NCBI RefSeq assembly: GCF_029537375.1
Contig: NZ_CP120679.1
Coordinates: forward strand, 3,763,501 to 3,827,500
Direction: 5' to 3'
DNA from: Bacillus sp. HSf4
GTDB lineage: Bacteria > Bacillota > Bacilli > Bacillales > Bacillaceae
Length of the DNA stretch: 64,000 nucleotides
The translations under genes were made by a program, and so were the position numbers. The notes below the pieces were generated by a model. It did no database searches. It had not been told where the DNA came from and worked only from the letters and a program-made list of their open reading frames with translations. Numbering within the stretch: position 1 is the stretch's first letter; every line of letters starts with the position of its first letter. This document shows positions 17,787 through 25,874 of the stretch, piece by piece.

Positions 17787-18269
17787 TTATTCATAGTAGA
17801 GGATAGCGTTTCCTCTCAATGTAACTGGAGCAGATGTATTGTTGACAGCTTGAATCACGTATGTCTTATCAGTCGATAAAACGCTCGTGGCGAATGCTCT
17901 TGAATAATAGCCGTTCACATTTGTGACATCGACATAGCTGATGACGGGGCCGACTTCATAGCTGCTGATTTTCTCCCTGAGCTGGTATCTGACTCTGGCG
18001 GAAGTGCCTTGCGCTTCCTGAAAGCCGCTGATCGTCAGGATCGTATCGTATTTGCAGTACACCGTGTCCAACGTCACTTCTCCGCCTGTCGTTGAAATGG
18101 ACTTGTTCCATGCCCCGACGGTTTCAATGCTTGCCGGTTTCAAAACGGCTGATTTTACGGCCGCTGCTTGAGGCTGCGGCTGCTCAGCGGCAAAAGCGGG
18201 TCCGCTCATTGATAAAGCGAGCGCGGAAACCGAAAGCATGGAAACACAAGCTTTTTTAACATTCATCAT
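17787..18269 (-). CDS. Secreted protein of unknown function between hag and yvyC
   Basis: 160 residues, not assigned to a family. A signal peptide (MMNVKKACVSMLSVSALALSM) ends near AFAA at residue 28. It is followed by a Gln/Pro/Ala-rich stretch and a beta-rich domain of about 110 residues with a single Cys (VYCKYD). There is no membrane anchor or wall-sorting signal, so it is probably released. It has its own GGGGGAG site (ATG at 18269 or 18266) and terminator, so it is an independent transcription unit inside the motility region. It is absent from this spot in B. subtilis 168 as I recall. The fold suggests a binding or inhibitor-type extracellular protein, but nothing proves it. Confidence 0.8.
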   Translation of the reverse strand: MMNVKKACVSMLSVSALALSMSGPAFAAEQPQPQAAAVKSAVLKPASIETVGAWNKSISTTGGEVTLDTVYCKYDTILTISGFQEAQGTSARVRYQLREKISSYEVGPVISYVDVTNVNGYYSRAFATSVLSTDKTYVIQAVNNTSAPVTLRGNAILYYE

Positions 18270-18367
18270 TTAACTCCCCCTTTTTATGTCTTCAATATAT
18301 CAATTAAACACGTTTCTTCCATTTACCTTCCAATAAATATGGATAATTTACGAAAATACATTCATAC

Positions 18368-18418
18368 AAAAAAAGCTTGTCAGCCAAGGTTTTATCGAAA
18401 AACCAGGGCTGACAAGCA
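18368..18418 (-). terminator. Distal terminator after hag
   Basis: Long stem GCTTGTCAGCC / GGCTGACAAGC with further inner pairing, followed by seven T on the minus strand. It is the second of two terminators in tandem. Confidence 0.85.
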
Positions 18419-18449
18419 AAAGACCCCGGCTGTCGCCAGAGTCTTTTTT
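18418..18449. terminator. Proximal terminator after hag, works in both directions
   Basis: Nine-pair stem GACCCCGGC / GCCAGAGTC with two wobble pairs, four bases of loop, T run on either strand. Tandem terminators fit a very highly expressed gene such as flagellin. Confidence 0.8.
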
Positions 18450-18456
18450 AGTCCGA

Positions 18457-19626
18457 TTAACGTAATAATTGAAGTACGCCTTGAGGCTGTTGGTTCGCTT
18501 GCGCAAGCATTGCTTGAGAAGCTTGAGTCAGGATGTTGTTTTTCGTGTAAGACATCATTTCTTTCGCCATGTCTACGTCACGGATACGAGACTCAGCAGC
18601 TGTCAAGTTTTCAGAAGATGTATCAAGGTTGTTGATTGTGTGCTCAAGACGGTTTTGCACCGCACCAAGTTTCGCACGCTCAGCAGATACAGTGTCAACT
18701 GCAGTTTTAATTGTAGTTAAAGCTGTTGATGCAGCATCTTTAGAAGAGATGTCGATACCTTTTGTTACTACCTCTCCATTCTTAAATGCTTTATCTGCCT
18801 GGTAAACTAATTCCCCAGAAGCATCATAGTAGCCTGATTTTTTAACATCTACTTTGGCGTTATTAGAAAGTGCTTTATCTGCTGCATATACAAGATTAGT
18901 ACCGTCATAGTAACCCGCACCATCTGCTCCGTTCGCATCAAATGTAGCAGTAACCGCAGTAGTACCATCTACATCAGTATAAGCCATTGAGCTTGTTCCA
19001 TCAGCAGCAGTTGTGACAGTACCAACTACAGTGTTACTCCAAGTTCCAGTGACAGTGCCATCAGTGCTTGTAATAGTATCTCCTGGATTCGTTGTTTGTG
19101 AAACTTTGAAATCCGTTCCAACTTTCAAAGTTTCAGCATCCATTTTGTTGATAGACAGGCTGATTGTTTGTCCTTGGTTGGCACCGATTTGGAATGTCAG
19201 GTCTTTTGCTGATCCGTCAATCAGGTTTTTCGTGTTGAACTCGGTGTCAGTTGAAATTCTTTTGACTTCAGATGCAAGCTGATCCATTTCCTTTTGCAGC
19301 TCGGCACGGTCAGTGTCCGTGTTTGTGTCGTTGACCGCTTGTGTTGCAAGCTCGTTCATGCGTTGAAGGATGCTGTGTGTTTCGTTCAATGCACCTTCAG
19401 CTGTTTGGATAAGAGAAATGCCGTCTTGGGCGTTTCTTGAAGCCATGTCCAAGCCGCGGATTTGCGCGCGCATTTTTTCGGAAATCGCAAGTCCGGCAGC
19501 GTCGTCACCAGCGCGGTTGATGCGAAGACCAGAAGATAGTTTCTCCATGTTTTTGCTGGCAGCGTTTGAACCAGCAGTCAGTTGGCGGTGCGTGTTCAGC
19601 GCCGCGATGTTGTGGTTGATTCTCAT
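18457..19626 (-). CDS. hag: Flagellin
   Basis: Main filament subunit, exported by the flagellar type III system. It has 389 residues, about 85 longer than B. subtilis 168 Hag. The start MRINHNIAALN at 19626 has AAGGAGG upstream; the frame extends 15 codons further into the leader but that is not used. Conserved D0/D1 ends (residues 1-165 and 300-389) are intact, including GAVQNRLEHTINNL and the C-terminal QASQAMLAQANQQPQ that binds FliS/FliW. The extra length is a surface-exposed central region, residues about 170-295. It is Thr/Asp/Gly-rich and holds an imperfect repeat (GYYDGTNLVYAADKAL at 238 and GYYDASGELVYQADKAF at 265). Confidence 0.98.
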   Translation of the reverse strand: MRINHNIAALNTHRQLTAGSNAASKNMEKLSSGLRINRAGDDAAGLAISEKMRAQIRGLDMASRNAQDGISLIQTAEGALNETHSILQRMNELATQAVNDTNTDTDRAELQKEMDQLASEVKRISTDTEFNTKNLIDGSAKDLTFQIGANQGQTISLSINKMDAETLKVGTDFKVSQTTNPGDTITSTDGTVTGTWSNTVVGTVTTAADGTSSMAYTDVDGTTAVTATFDANGADGAGYYDGTNLVYAADKALSNNAKVDVKKSGYYDASGELVYQADKAFKNGEVVTKGIDISSKDAASTALTTIKTAVDTVSAERAKLGAVQNRLEHTINNLDTSSENLTAAESRIRDVDMAKEMMSYTKNNILTQASQAMLAQANQQPQGVLQLLR

Positions 19627-19630
19627 TTTG

Positions 19631-19669
19631 TTTTCCTCCTTGAAATGGGTGTCGAGCACGTCCATGTGC
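19631..19669 (-). promoter_or_regulatory. CsrA-binding sites in the hag leader
   Basis: In the transcript the sequence GCACAUGGACGUGC (19656-19669) forms a four-pair stem with GGA in a six-base loop, the classic CsrA target. The core ACAUGGACGU matches the CsrA consensus at eight of ten bases. A second GGA-containing site is the Shine-Dalgarno AAGGAGGA (19634-19641). In B. subtilis CsrA blocks hag translation by binding two such sites. Confidence 0.75.
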
Positions 19670-19723
19670 ATCGTTGCGGCAGTTTCCGGGTATCGCGTTC
19701 ACCCTTGTCCTGCTACATCCTTT

Positions 19724-19750
19724 ATATCGGAGTGGAGGATAGTTTGTTTA
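19724..19750 (-). promoter_or_regulatory. Sigma-D promoter of hag
   Basis: TAAA (19747-19750), 15-base spacer and TCCGATAT (19724-19731) on the minus strand, one mismatch from the sigma-D consensus. It lies about 98 bases before the hag ATG, leaving room for the CsrA leader. Confidence 0.9.
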
Positions 19751-19759
19751 GCTTAAAAA

Positions 19760-19790
19760 TGAAAAAAATCCTCACTTTTTTTGTGAGGAC
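19760..19790 (-). terminator. Terminator of the flgM-csrA operon
   Basis: TCCTCAC / GTGAGGA stem around a seven-base loop, followed by seven T on the minus strand. It overlaps the last codons and stop of csrA and ends just before the hag promoter. Confidence 0.85.
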
Positions 19791-19996
19791 AAGAGAGCGA
19801 GAAAGTCGTTGGAGATGGAAGCGGCCCGGCTGTTTTCTTCCTGAATCGACAAATAGACTTCCTTGCGGTGAATATCGATATGCTTGGGAGCGCTGATGCC
19901 GATTTTGACCTGGTCTCCCTCAACGGCAACGATCTTCACTTCAATATCGGCGCCGATCTGGATCGCTTCATTCAGTTTGCGCGTTAAGACTAACAT
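19772..19996 (-). CDS. csrA: Carbon storage / motility translational regulator CsrA
   Basis: RNA-binding dimer of 74 residues (B. subtilis 74) that represses hag translation until FliW captures it. The beta strands with the RNA-contact Arg/Lys are seen in [15 protein letters not shown], and the second contact region is [16 protein letters not shown]-terminal helix follows, longer than in E. coli CsrA, which carries the FliW contact in Bacillus. It overlaps fliW by seven bases, so regulator and antagonist are coupled. Confidence 0.97.
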   Translation of the reverse strand: MLVLTRKLNEAIQIGADIEVKIVAVEGDQVKIGISAPKHIDIHRKEVYLSIQEENSRAASISNDFLALLSSQKK

Positions 19997-20421
19997 GGGG
20001 ATCCTCCTATCAAGTGCTTTGTCGTATAAGAGGTGTCGTGCAAAATGACTTGCTTCGCGCGCTTATTGGTGCGATTGACAATAATCGGCGCACGCAGATT
20101 GGCTGTCGTTTTTTCAAATGGATCTTCAATCGTCAAAATGATCATCACTTCGACATCATCGACCTTCTCAATTTCAAGAAGCTCAGCCGTGGCATCGTCA
20201 ATGTCAAACCCGTATTCTTTAAAAAAGATGAACGGGCTGGCGACGATAAACGCGAGTTCTTCAGTTGCCGTCGATTGGAGGACAAGAAACGGGGAATCTT
20301 CGGAAAGCGGCAGGATGACAAATGTTTTCTCATCGACAAAGCCGGGAATCCCGTTTTCCATCACCAAAATTTGCTCTTCATTAATAGGCATTTCACCGTG
20401 GTATTTCGTTTTAATGATCAT
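19990..20421 (-). CDS. fliW: Flagellar assembly factor FliW
   Basis: Protein antagonist of CsrA, 143 residues. It binds either Hag or CsrA, so that free flagellin releases FliW to inhibit CsrA (the Hag-FliW-CsrA partner switch of B. subtilis). The single beta-barrel domain has the family opening [19 protein letters not shown] and [16 protein letters not shown], and the C-terminal [14 protein letters not shown]. It follows yviE by 20 bases. Confidence 0.96.
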   Translation of the reverse strand: MIIKTKYHGEMPINEEQILVMENGIPGFVDEKTFVILPLSEDSPFLVLQSTATEELAFIVASPFIFFKEYGFDIDDATAELLEIEKVDDVEVMIILTIEDPFEKTTANLRAPIIVNRTNKRAKQVILHDTSYTTKHLIGGSPC

Positions 20422-20441
20422 CGTTCACGATCCTTTGCTGA

Positions 20442-21008
20442 TTACTTTTGCTGCGGATACTCCACATCTATTTTTAACTCCGGATATTGAAGCATGTCAA
20501 CCTTTACATTGCCGGGTGTATATTCAATCACCGGTTGATTAGGCTTCGCTTCAATGACCGGTTTGTGCGGCACCGCATGAATATCAACTTTTGATGGTGT
20601 ATAATCGATTTTCACTCTTGAGAACTCCGGTGTGAAATGGACACCGATCTGAATCGGTTCAGGCTCGGTGTTTCTTCTCGCCTGATCGGCGATCGGATCG
20701 CCTTCATTTTCGATCCTCATCAGTTCGTCCCCTTCTTCAGCGGTTCTCGCGAGTCCGTCAAGCCAATCTTGATGGCCTTGCTGGGCGGCCTCTTCAATTC
20801 TTTTGAAAATATGCTTCCTGTCTAAGTCTTCCCAGGCTTTCGTCTGGTCAATCGTAAGCTTTGAAGGCGTGGTTGATATCTTTAATTCCGCCGGCGGCTG
20901 CTCGATTTTCACATCGGCTTGCGGCTGTTCGATTTTTATGTCCGGCGGTGTCGTCGTCAACCCGATTCGTCCCGGTGTATTTTGCATGATCAACCTTTGT
21001 ATTTGCAT
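20442..21008 (-). CDS. yviE: Flagellar-operon protein YviE
   Basis: Protein of 188 residues and unknown function, found in the flgM-csrA operon of Bacillus (DUF6470-type). It has repeated Pro-rich beta strands with alternating charged and hydrophobic residues at both ends, for example DIKIEQPQADVKIEQPPAEL (26-45) and VIEYTPGNVKVD (160-171). The middle (about 58-115) is helical with AWEDLDRKHIFKRIEEAA. There is no signal or membrane segment. The gene sits 49 bases after flgL behind a hairpin and 20 bases before fliW. Confidence 0.9.
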   Translation of the reverse strand: MQIQRLIMQNTPGRIGLTTTPPDIKIEQPQADVKIEQPPAELKISTTPSKLTIDQTKAWEDLDRKHIFKRIEEAAQQGHQDWLDGLARTAEEGDELMRIENEGDPIADQARRNTEPEPIQIGVHFTPEFSRVKIDYTPSKVDIHAVPHKPVIEAKPNQPVIEYTPGNVKVDMLQYPELKIDVEYPQQK

Positions 21009-21027
21009 GCTAGCTACCTCCTTTTGC

Positions 21028-21058
21028 CGAAAAAAAGCAACTCCAAAAGAGTCGCTTT
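21028..21058 (-). terminator. Hairpin between flgL and yviE
   Basis: GCAACTC / GAGTCGC stem extended by A/T pairs, followed by seven T on the minus strand and touching the flgL stop. It probably lowers expression of yviE-fliW-csrA relative to flgK-flgL. Confidence 0.7.
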
Positions 21059-21969
21059 TATTTTAAGAAGTCAACTAATGTCGGCTGAACAATTTTCGCG
21101 TTTACGGACAGCGCCGCTCTGTGCACGCTTTGCTGTGTAATAAAGTCTGTGATGACTTCTTCAAGTTCAACATCTTCATTGTCTGACAACACTTTTGTTG
21201 AAGTCTCTTCTTGTACGCCCAGCCTTGTTTCGATCAATTCAAGCCGATTATAGCGCGCTCCTACATCAGACCGTTCCGCGCTCATTTGACCGGTAAATTT
21301 GTCAATATCTGCTATGACAGCGTCCATATCATCCAAGGAATTCGAATTCAACGCATCTTCAAGAGACGACAGCATTTCAAAGACATTTTGCCCGCTGTCT
21401 GATTTTCCGCCGAAAGCCGAGTTCGGGTTTGAGTTCACATTTAATGTTGCATTTGGAGAGACATTAATGTTCACATCTGAAGAACTTGTATAGCTTTCAA
21501 AATTATACGTATAAGTGCCGTCCGCATTTTTTACGATTGGAGCGACATCCGAGTTCGTTCCATTGAATAGGTAGCGGCCATTGACCTGTGTATTGGCGAC
21601 TTGAATCAGCTGTTCCTTTAATTGGCCGATTTCGACTCCGATGGCCTTTAACTCTGTGTCACCATTTGTATCATTTTTCGCATTGACAATCTTGTCCCTG
21701 ATTTGCCCCATGATGTCAATACCTTCAGTTATGTTCGTTTCCGTGTTTTCAAGCCATGTGAATGCTTGGGAAACATTGCTTTTGTATTGCTCAACCTGAG
21801 ACAGCTGTGTATTGTATTTCAGGCTTTTCATCGCGACGATCGGATCGTCCGACGCCTTCGTGATTTTTTTCCCTGTTGAAATCTGTGTTTGCAGCTTATC
21901 CAGCTTTCCGTAGCTGGAGCTGATGTAGCGCAAAGAATTTTTTGCGATCATGCCTTGGGTTACCCGCAT
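21058..21969 (-). CDS. flgL: Hook-filament junction protein FlgL (HAP3)
   Basis: Second junction protein between hook and filament, 303 residues. The flagellin-like N-terminus is [38 protein letters not shown], with [13 protein letters not shown]. The middle domain is variable, and the C-terminal helix ends [35 protein letters not shown], as expected for D0. It begins ten bases after flgK and shares its promoter. Confidence 0.97.
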   Translation of the reverse strand: MRVTQGMIAKNSLRYISSSYGKLDKLQTQISTGKKITKASDDPIVAMKSLKYNTQLSQVEQYKSNVSQAFTWLENTETNITEGIDIMGQIRDKIVNAKNDTNGDTELKAIGVEIGQLKEQLIQVANTQVNGRYLFNGTNSDVAPIVKNADGTYTYNFESYTSSSDVNINVSPNATLNVNSNPNSAFGGKSDSGQNVFEMLSSLEDALNSNSLDDMDAVIADIDKFTGQMSAERSDVGARYNRLELIETRLGVQEETSTKVLSDNEDVELEEVITDFITQQSVHRAALSVNAKIVQPTLVDFLK

Positions 21970-21979
21970 CGCTCTTTAC

Positions 21980-23503
21980 CTACCTTCCTACGACACCCAT
22001 GCCGTTAATAATCTTATCGAGGATTTCATCCTGCAGCGTGATCATTCGCGCCGCTGCATTATAAGCATGCTGAAATTGGACCATGTTCGTCATTTCTTCG
22101 TCGAGTGAAACAGCACTCACCGACTGCCGGTTTAATTCGGCTGAATTGAGCTGCGTCTCCGAATTCGCAAGAAGCCTGTTGACTTCTTGTCCTTGCACAC
22201 CCATTTCTCCGATCATACCGGCGTAATAGTCTAAAACCGTCGTTGTTTTCTCACCGATCTGAAACTTTTTCGTAAAGACCTCCGCCAGATTTGTCGCATT
22301 TGAGTTATCGCTCGTCTCACCGTTCAGAGATGCGGCGATATTTTCTCCCTTGGAATCCATGATATCATCGGCCACTTTGATTTTAGCAGCGGCTCCTTTG
22401 GCAGGTTCGGCCTCTCCGCCGGTGAATTCAAAGAACGCGCCGCCAGGATCACCGGAATAAGTATATCCGTTTTGATGGACTGTATTGAATTCCTTTGCGA
22501 ATGCGAGGGCCATCTCATCAAGGTCGGCAAGCATTTCAGGATATACACCCTTCTCTTCGCCACTGGACATGTAGCCGTAAGATTCGATTAAGCCCAGAAG
22601 CGAACCTTTGCTGGTAAATGAATCGATGCCGATGTCCGTGCCGCCGATTGAAACGCTTGTCACAAGGTTCGTGTCATTGTCATAGTTGACTTTCACATTC
22701 GCAGTTGTGAAATTTGGCCCGTCAAGAATTTTCCCGAGAGACTGACCATTGCTGTCAAGAATTTCAACGGAAGCAATTCCTTGGGCCCCAGCTTGTGGAT
22801 TGCCTCCCGATTTACTGTAGCTGACTTTGATATTGACCATTGAAGACAGCTGATCAAGCAGCATATCCCGCTTATCGTACAAATCATTCGGCAAATAGCC
22901 GTTCGGCTCGACCTGTGCAATTTGGTCGTTCACACTGTTCAGCTGTGAAAGGACGGAATTAATTGACAAAACATCTTGTTCAATCTGATCCCCCAAATTG
23001 GTTTGAACGGTTGTCAACGATTCATACAAATGGTTAAACGTCTCGGCTACCGCCTTTCCTTTTTGGGCGACAACCGAGCGTGCGCTTGGTTCGTGTGCAT
23101 TGTTCGTCAATTCCTGAATCGAATTCCAAAAGGAATTAAGAACACTGTTCAAGCCTGTCCCATTCATCTCATTCATAATGCCTTCCATTTGTTCATAGGC
23201 ATCGGCCTTCGCATTGTAGTATCCGACATTCGTGTTCTGCGTCCGGTATTGATAGTCGAGAAAGCTGTCTCTGACCCGTTCTACCGTGCCGACCTCGACG
23301 CCTGTCCCCATCTGTCCGGCAAGACCGATGGAATTCATTGATACCGTCGGGTAAGGTGTTGTCGATTTAAATGTGGCGCGCTGTCTTGTATAGCCCTCGG
23401 TATTGGCGTTTGAGATGTTGTTTGATGTGACGCTTAAAGCGGACTGCTGTGCAGACAACCCTCTTTTGGCGATTTCCAGCCCTAAAAAAGTTGGATTTGT
23501 CAT
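21980..23503 (-). CDS. flgK: Hook-associated protein FlgK (HAP1)
   Basis: First junction protein on the hook, 507 residues, exported by the flagellar system with FlgN as chaperone. The family N-terminus LEIAKRGLSAQQSALSVTSNNI with TEGYTRQRA is clear. There is a long variable centre, and the C-terminal helix SLDEEMTNMVQFQHAYNAAARMI is diagnostic of rod/hook/HAP proteins. It lies 15 bases after flgN. Confidence 0.98.
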   Translation of the reverse strand: MTNPTFLGLEIAKRGLSAQQSALSVTSNNISNANTEGYTRQRATFKSTTPYPTVSMNSIGLAGQMGTGVEVGTVERVRDSFLDYQYRTQNTNVGYYNAKADAYEQMEGIMNEMNGTGLNSVLNSFWNSIQELTNNAHEPSARSVVAQKGKAVAETFNHLYESLTTVQTNLGDQIEQDVLSINSVLSQLNSVNDQIAQVEPNGYLPNDLYDKRDMLLDQLSSMVNIKVSYSKSGGNPQAGAQGIASVEILDSNGQSLGKILDGPNFTTANVKVNYDNDTNLVTSVSIGGTDIGIDSFTSKGSLLGLIESYGYMSSGEEKGVYPEMLADLDEMALAFAKEFNTVHQNGYTYSGDPGGAFFEFTGGEAEPAKGAAAKIKVADDIMDSKGENIAASLNGETSDNSNATNLAEVFTKKFQIGEKTTTVLDYYAGMIGEMGVQGQEVNRLLANSETQLNSAELNRQSVSAVSLDEEMTNMVQFQHAYNAAARMITLQDEILDKIINGMGVVGR

Positions 23504-23518
23504 CTTTTCCCCTCCGTT

Positions 23519-23998
23519 TTACGCTTTTGAATCGAATAAAGAAAGCCGTTTTGTCCCGCTGCCTAATTGATTTGGCTGCTGATCTTTTCCATAGTTCGAA
23601 CCGCCTTCTTTCGGCATAAGCAAGTCAAAGGTGAGCGAGATGAATTGAAGCGACTGAAACGTCAGCTGCTTATTCAAGTCGTTCACATCCTTTAAACGGA
23701 TGAGAAGCTTGGAGAGCTTGGCGAATAACTGTTCAAGCGTCCTTTTTTCATCTCCTTCAGCTGCGCTGATACATGCGCTGATGGTGGCATCCGTGCTTCC
23801 GAGGCAGCCTTTCGTCGCTTCAATGCGGGATTGCTCCGTTTGTTCAATTGCCTGCACATACTTTTGTTGTTTCGTCACGATTTCTGAAAGCTCTTTAATC
23901 TCATTTGTCTTCAGCGCCTCCGTTTTTTGTTCGGACAGCGTCAAAAGATGCTCATGCAAAACGCACAAGCGCTCCAGCTCTTCAATCACCCGTTTCAC
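23519..23998 (-). CDS. flgN: FlgN-type export chaperone for FlgK/FlgL
   Basis: Cytoplasmic helical protein of 159 residues (YvyG in B. subtilis) that keeps hook-associated proteins export-ready. It is almost wholly alpha-helical: VIEELERLCVLHEHLLTLSEQKTEAL is the first long helix and LFAKLSKLLIRLKDVNDLNKQL the last. The C-terminal tail is Ser/Gln-rich. It lies between flgM and flgK as in B. subtilis. Confidence 0.93.
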   Translation of the reverse strand: MKRVIEELERLCVLHEHLLTLSEQKTEALKTNEIKELSEIVTKQQKYVQAIEQTEQSRIEATKGCLGSTDATISACISAAEGDEKRTLEQLFAKLSKLLIRLKDVNDLNKQLTFQSLQFISLTFDLLMPKEGGSNYGKDQQPNQLGSGTKRLSLFDSKA

Positions 23999-24017
23999 TA
24001 AACGTCTTCCTCCCTTC

Positions 24018-24284
24018 TTATTTTTCCTTATAAAAATGAACCATTTTTTCAGCGATGCCTTTCCCGTCTACCTTGTATGTCCCATTTTCCACGGCTGCCT
24101 TCAGCTGGGCAATTTTCTCCTGCCGTTCCTTCATTAAAGCAGGACCTTGCTGGAGCTCCTTTGCTTTTGCAGAAATTTCGACTTTATCTTCCTGCTTGGC
24201 TGCCGCCTGTGCAGATGGCGTTTGTTTTTCAAAAGATTTATGATAAGAATGAACAGATTGTGTTCCGTATTGATTGATTTTCAT
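24018..24284 (-). CDS. flgM: Anti-sigma-D factor FlgM
   Basis: Holds sigma-D inactive until the hook-basal body is complete, 88 residues, the B. subtilis length. The ATG at 24284 (MKINQYGTQSV, GAGAGG upstream) is chosen over an upstream in-frame start at 24308. The unstructured N-terminus is followed by the sigma-binding C-terminal half: EISAKAKELQ, ERQEKIAQLKAAVENGTYKVDGKGIAEKMV. Confidence 0.97.
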   Translation of the reverse strand: MKINQYGTQSVHSYHKSFEKQTPSAQAAAKQEDKVEISAKAKELQQGPALMKERQEKIAQLKAAVENGTYKVDGKGIAEKMVHFYKEK

Positions 24285-24332
24285 GGGATTCCTCTCACTT
24301 TCCGTCATAGTTTGTCTATGATCATACTCATT

Positions 24333-24359
24333 TTATCGTCTGAGCTGCAAGGTAGTTTA
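24333..24359 (-). promoter_or_regulatory. Sigma-D promoter of flgM
   Basis: TAAA (24356-24359), 15-base spacer and GACGATAA (24333-24340) on the minus strand, two mismatches from the sigma-D consensus. It lies inside the end of the yvyF region, 48 bases before the flgM ATG, and gives the autoregulatory loop known in B. subtilis. Confidence 0.8.
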
Positions 24360-24364
24360 GGGAA

Positions 24365-24784
24365 TCAATCATTTTTGGGCTGAATGGTATAGTATGTGCC
24401 TTTAGAACTATTCGATTTCTGTTTTTCAAGCTGTTCCAGCTGATCCAATTGACTTATTTGCGAAGCCAGGTCTTCATCACAAGGCTTGCAATAACGGCCT
24501 TCACGAATCAAGGTGCCGCATCTTTCACATGGATAGCCAAGGTTCGGGAAATTGGAAATATGGATGCGTTTCTGCCTGATAAATTTCAGAATCAGCTCTT
24601 CCTCAACCCCGGTTTTTTCCACGATTTGAATCATCGTAGACTGGCGGTTTTCCTGCTTCTTCAGAAATTTATATACCTTTTCAAATGAACGTTCTTCTTC
24701 TTTGAGACATGAATGGCAAACGGTTTGAAAGCTGCTTTTCATAAACAATGCATTACATCTTGGACAATTCGCCAATTGATTCAT
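24365..24784 (-). CDS. yvyF: Zinc-ribbon protein YvyF, possible flagellar regulator
   Basis: 139 residues. There are two Cys clusters: CPRC and CHSC near the N-terminus (about 8-26) and CERC with CKPC in the middle (about 86-100), so two zinc ribbons are likely. Between them a helical domain (VYKFLKKQENRQSTMIQIVEKTGVEEELIL) resembles a helix-turn-helix. A Gln/Glu-rich coiled C-terminal tail follows. Function is not established; it is the family (TIGR03826-type) always next to flgM in Bacillus. It may be transcribed from comF or its own promoter. Confidence 0.9.
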   Translation of the reverse strand: MNQLANCPRCNALFMKSSFQTVCHSCLKEEERSFEKVYKFLKKQENRQSTMIQIVEKTGVEEELILKFIRQKRIHISNFPNLGYPCERCGTLIREGRYCKPCDEDLASQISQLDQLEQLEKQKSNSSKGTYYTIQPKND

Positions 24785-24842
24785 AAACTTTGACCCCTAT
24801 CCTTAAATTCTAATTTATATATCGGCAGGGAAAAGAAATGAT

Positions 24843-25577
24843 TTAGCTTCGAATTAATGTGTAAGATGATACCAAATCGGCTCCGCCGTCAACCTTCAGG
24901 CACCGGGCTGCATGGTGGAGAGTTGCGCCGGTCGTATACAAATCGTCAATCAGCATGACATGGAGACCCTTTACAGATCCTTTGTCCGTTTGAAAGACGT
25001 TTTTTTCTTTAAGGCGCTCCGCTCTGCTTTTCTTGGATTGTTTTTCATTTTCCGTTCTGATCAATGGATGGATGACGGGTCTTTTTAATAAGGAAGCAAG
25101 CAGCTCCGCCTGATTAAAGCCTCTCTCGATTTTGCGTTCCTCGCTTAAAGGAATCGGCACGAGTATGGGATGAGAATGGCGGCAGTATGTTTGAAAGGCG
25201 CGGATAAATGATGGGGCAAAAGCGTAGACAAGTTCGGCATCGCCTCTGAACTTAAAGCGGGCGAGCGCGTCTTTCATAAAAGAGTTGTACAGATAAACGG
25301 AGCGGTTTTGCTTGAGAAGTGAGCGTGTTTTCGGATCGGCTTCCCATTTTAAACAATCCCGGCAGAGCCTTTCACTGTCCTGCGGCCTGCCGCATTTGCG
25401 GCATACGGTTCCTTCGATCTTGTTAAAGCTCTCTTTACATTCCCGACATATCTTTTCTTCCGTTCGCAAAAAGAACAAGACACGCCATGAAAGAGAATGT
25501 GAAAGAGGCGCTTCACAGATTAAACAATTCAGCTCATCCTCTTCCTTTCTGTTGATTTTCGCAATACGGATTTTCAT
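24843..25577 (-). CDS. comFC: Late competence protein ComFC (phosphoribosyltransferase-like)
   Basis: Needed for DNA uptake and recombination steps in transformation. The frame is 244 residues. The N-terminal double zinc ribbon (CLICEAPL, CRECKESFNKIEGTVCRKCGR-type, then CRDC) is followed by a type I phosphoribosyltransferase domain with the PRPP loop VMLIDDLYTTGAT (about 207-219). GFNQAELLA and KQSKKSRAERL are family hallmarks. Start is uncertain. The ATG at 25577 overlaps comFB by 44 bases and has no clear site. A CTG at 25532, just after the comFB stop with GAAGAGG upstream, aligns with the B. subtilis start. Confidence 0.93.
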   Translation of the reverse strand: MKIRIAKINRKEEDELNCLICEAPLSHSLSWRVLFFLRTEEKICRECKESFNKIEGTVCRKCGRPQDSERLCRDCLKWEADPKTRSLLKQNRSVYLYNSFMKDALARFKFRGDAELVYAFAPSFIRAFQTYCRHSHPILVPIPLSEERKIERGFNQAELLASLLKRPVIHPLIRTENEKQSKKSRAERLKEKNVFQTDKGSVKGLHVMLIDDLYTTGATLHHAARCLKVDGGADLVSSYTLIRS

Positions 25578-25818
25578 TCACCTTTCTTGCGGCTTCAGCC
25601 AAGGTGACAAGCATGGACGTATTTTTTTGTTTATCAACTAGCTCTGCTTTGATGTAAGTTAGCTTTGACGCATCTGTGACATATTTTGGCTTGACCGCGT
25701 TTAAAGCAAGGGCGAGAACATCTTCTTTGCACCTTTCGCACATGCAATCCATATGCAGCTGGTCGATATACTGATCAAACAATTCTTCCAAAACAGCTTC
25801 TTTTGCATTGACTAACAT
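25534..25818 (-). CDS. comFB: Late competence protein ComFB
   Basis: 94 residues (B. subtilis about 98). Its role in competence is minor or unknown; ComFB-type proteins bind cyclic dinucleotides in other phyla. It has the four-Cys zinc site MDCMCERCKEDVLALALN, with a further Cys in NPYCEN. The ATG at 25818 has GAGGAG ten bases upstream; the frame extends back to a TTG that lies inside that site. Middle gene of comF. Confidence 0.93.
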   Translation of the reverse strand: MLVNAKEAVLEELFDQYIDQLHMDCMCERCKEDVLALALNAVKPKYVTDASKLTYIKAELVDKQKNTSMLVTLAEAARKVNENPYCENQQKGRG

Positions 25819-25874
25819 TCCGGCACCGCTCCTCAATTTTCATATCATGAGTATACTGTACCATGAATATCGGA

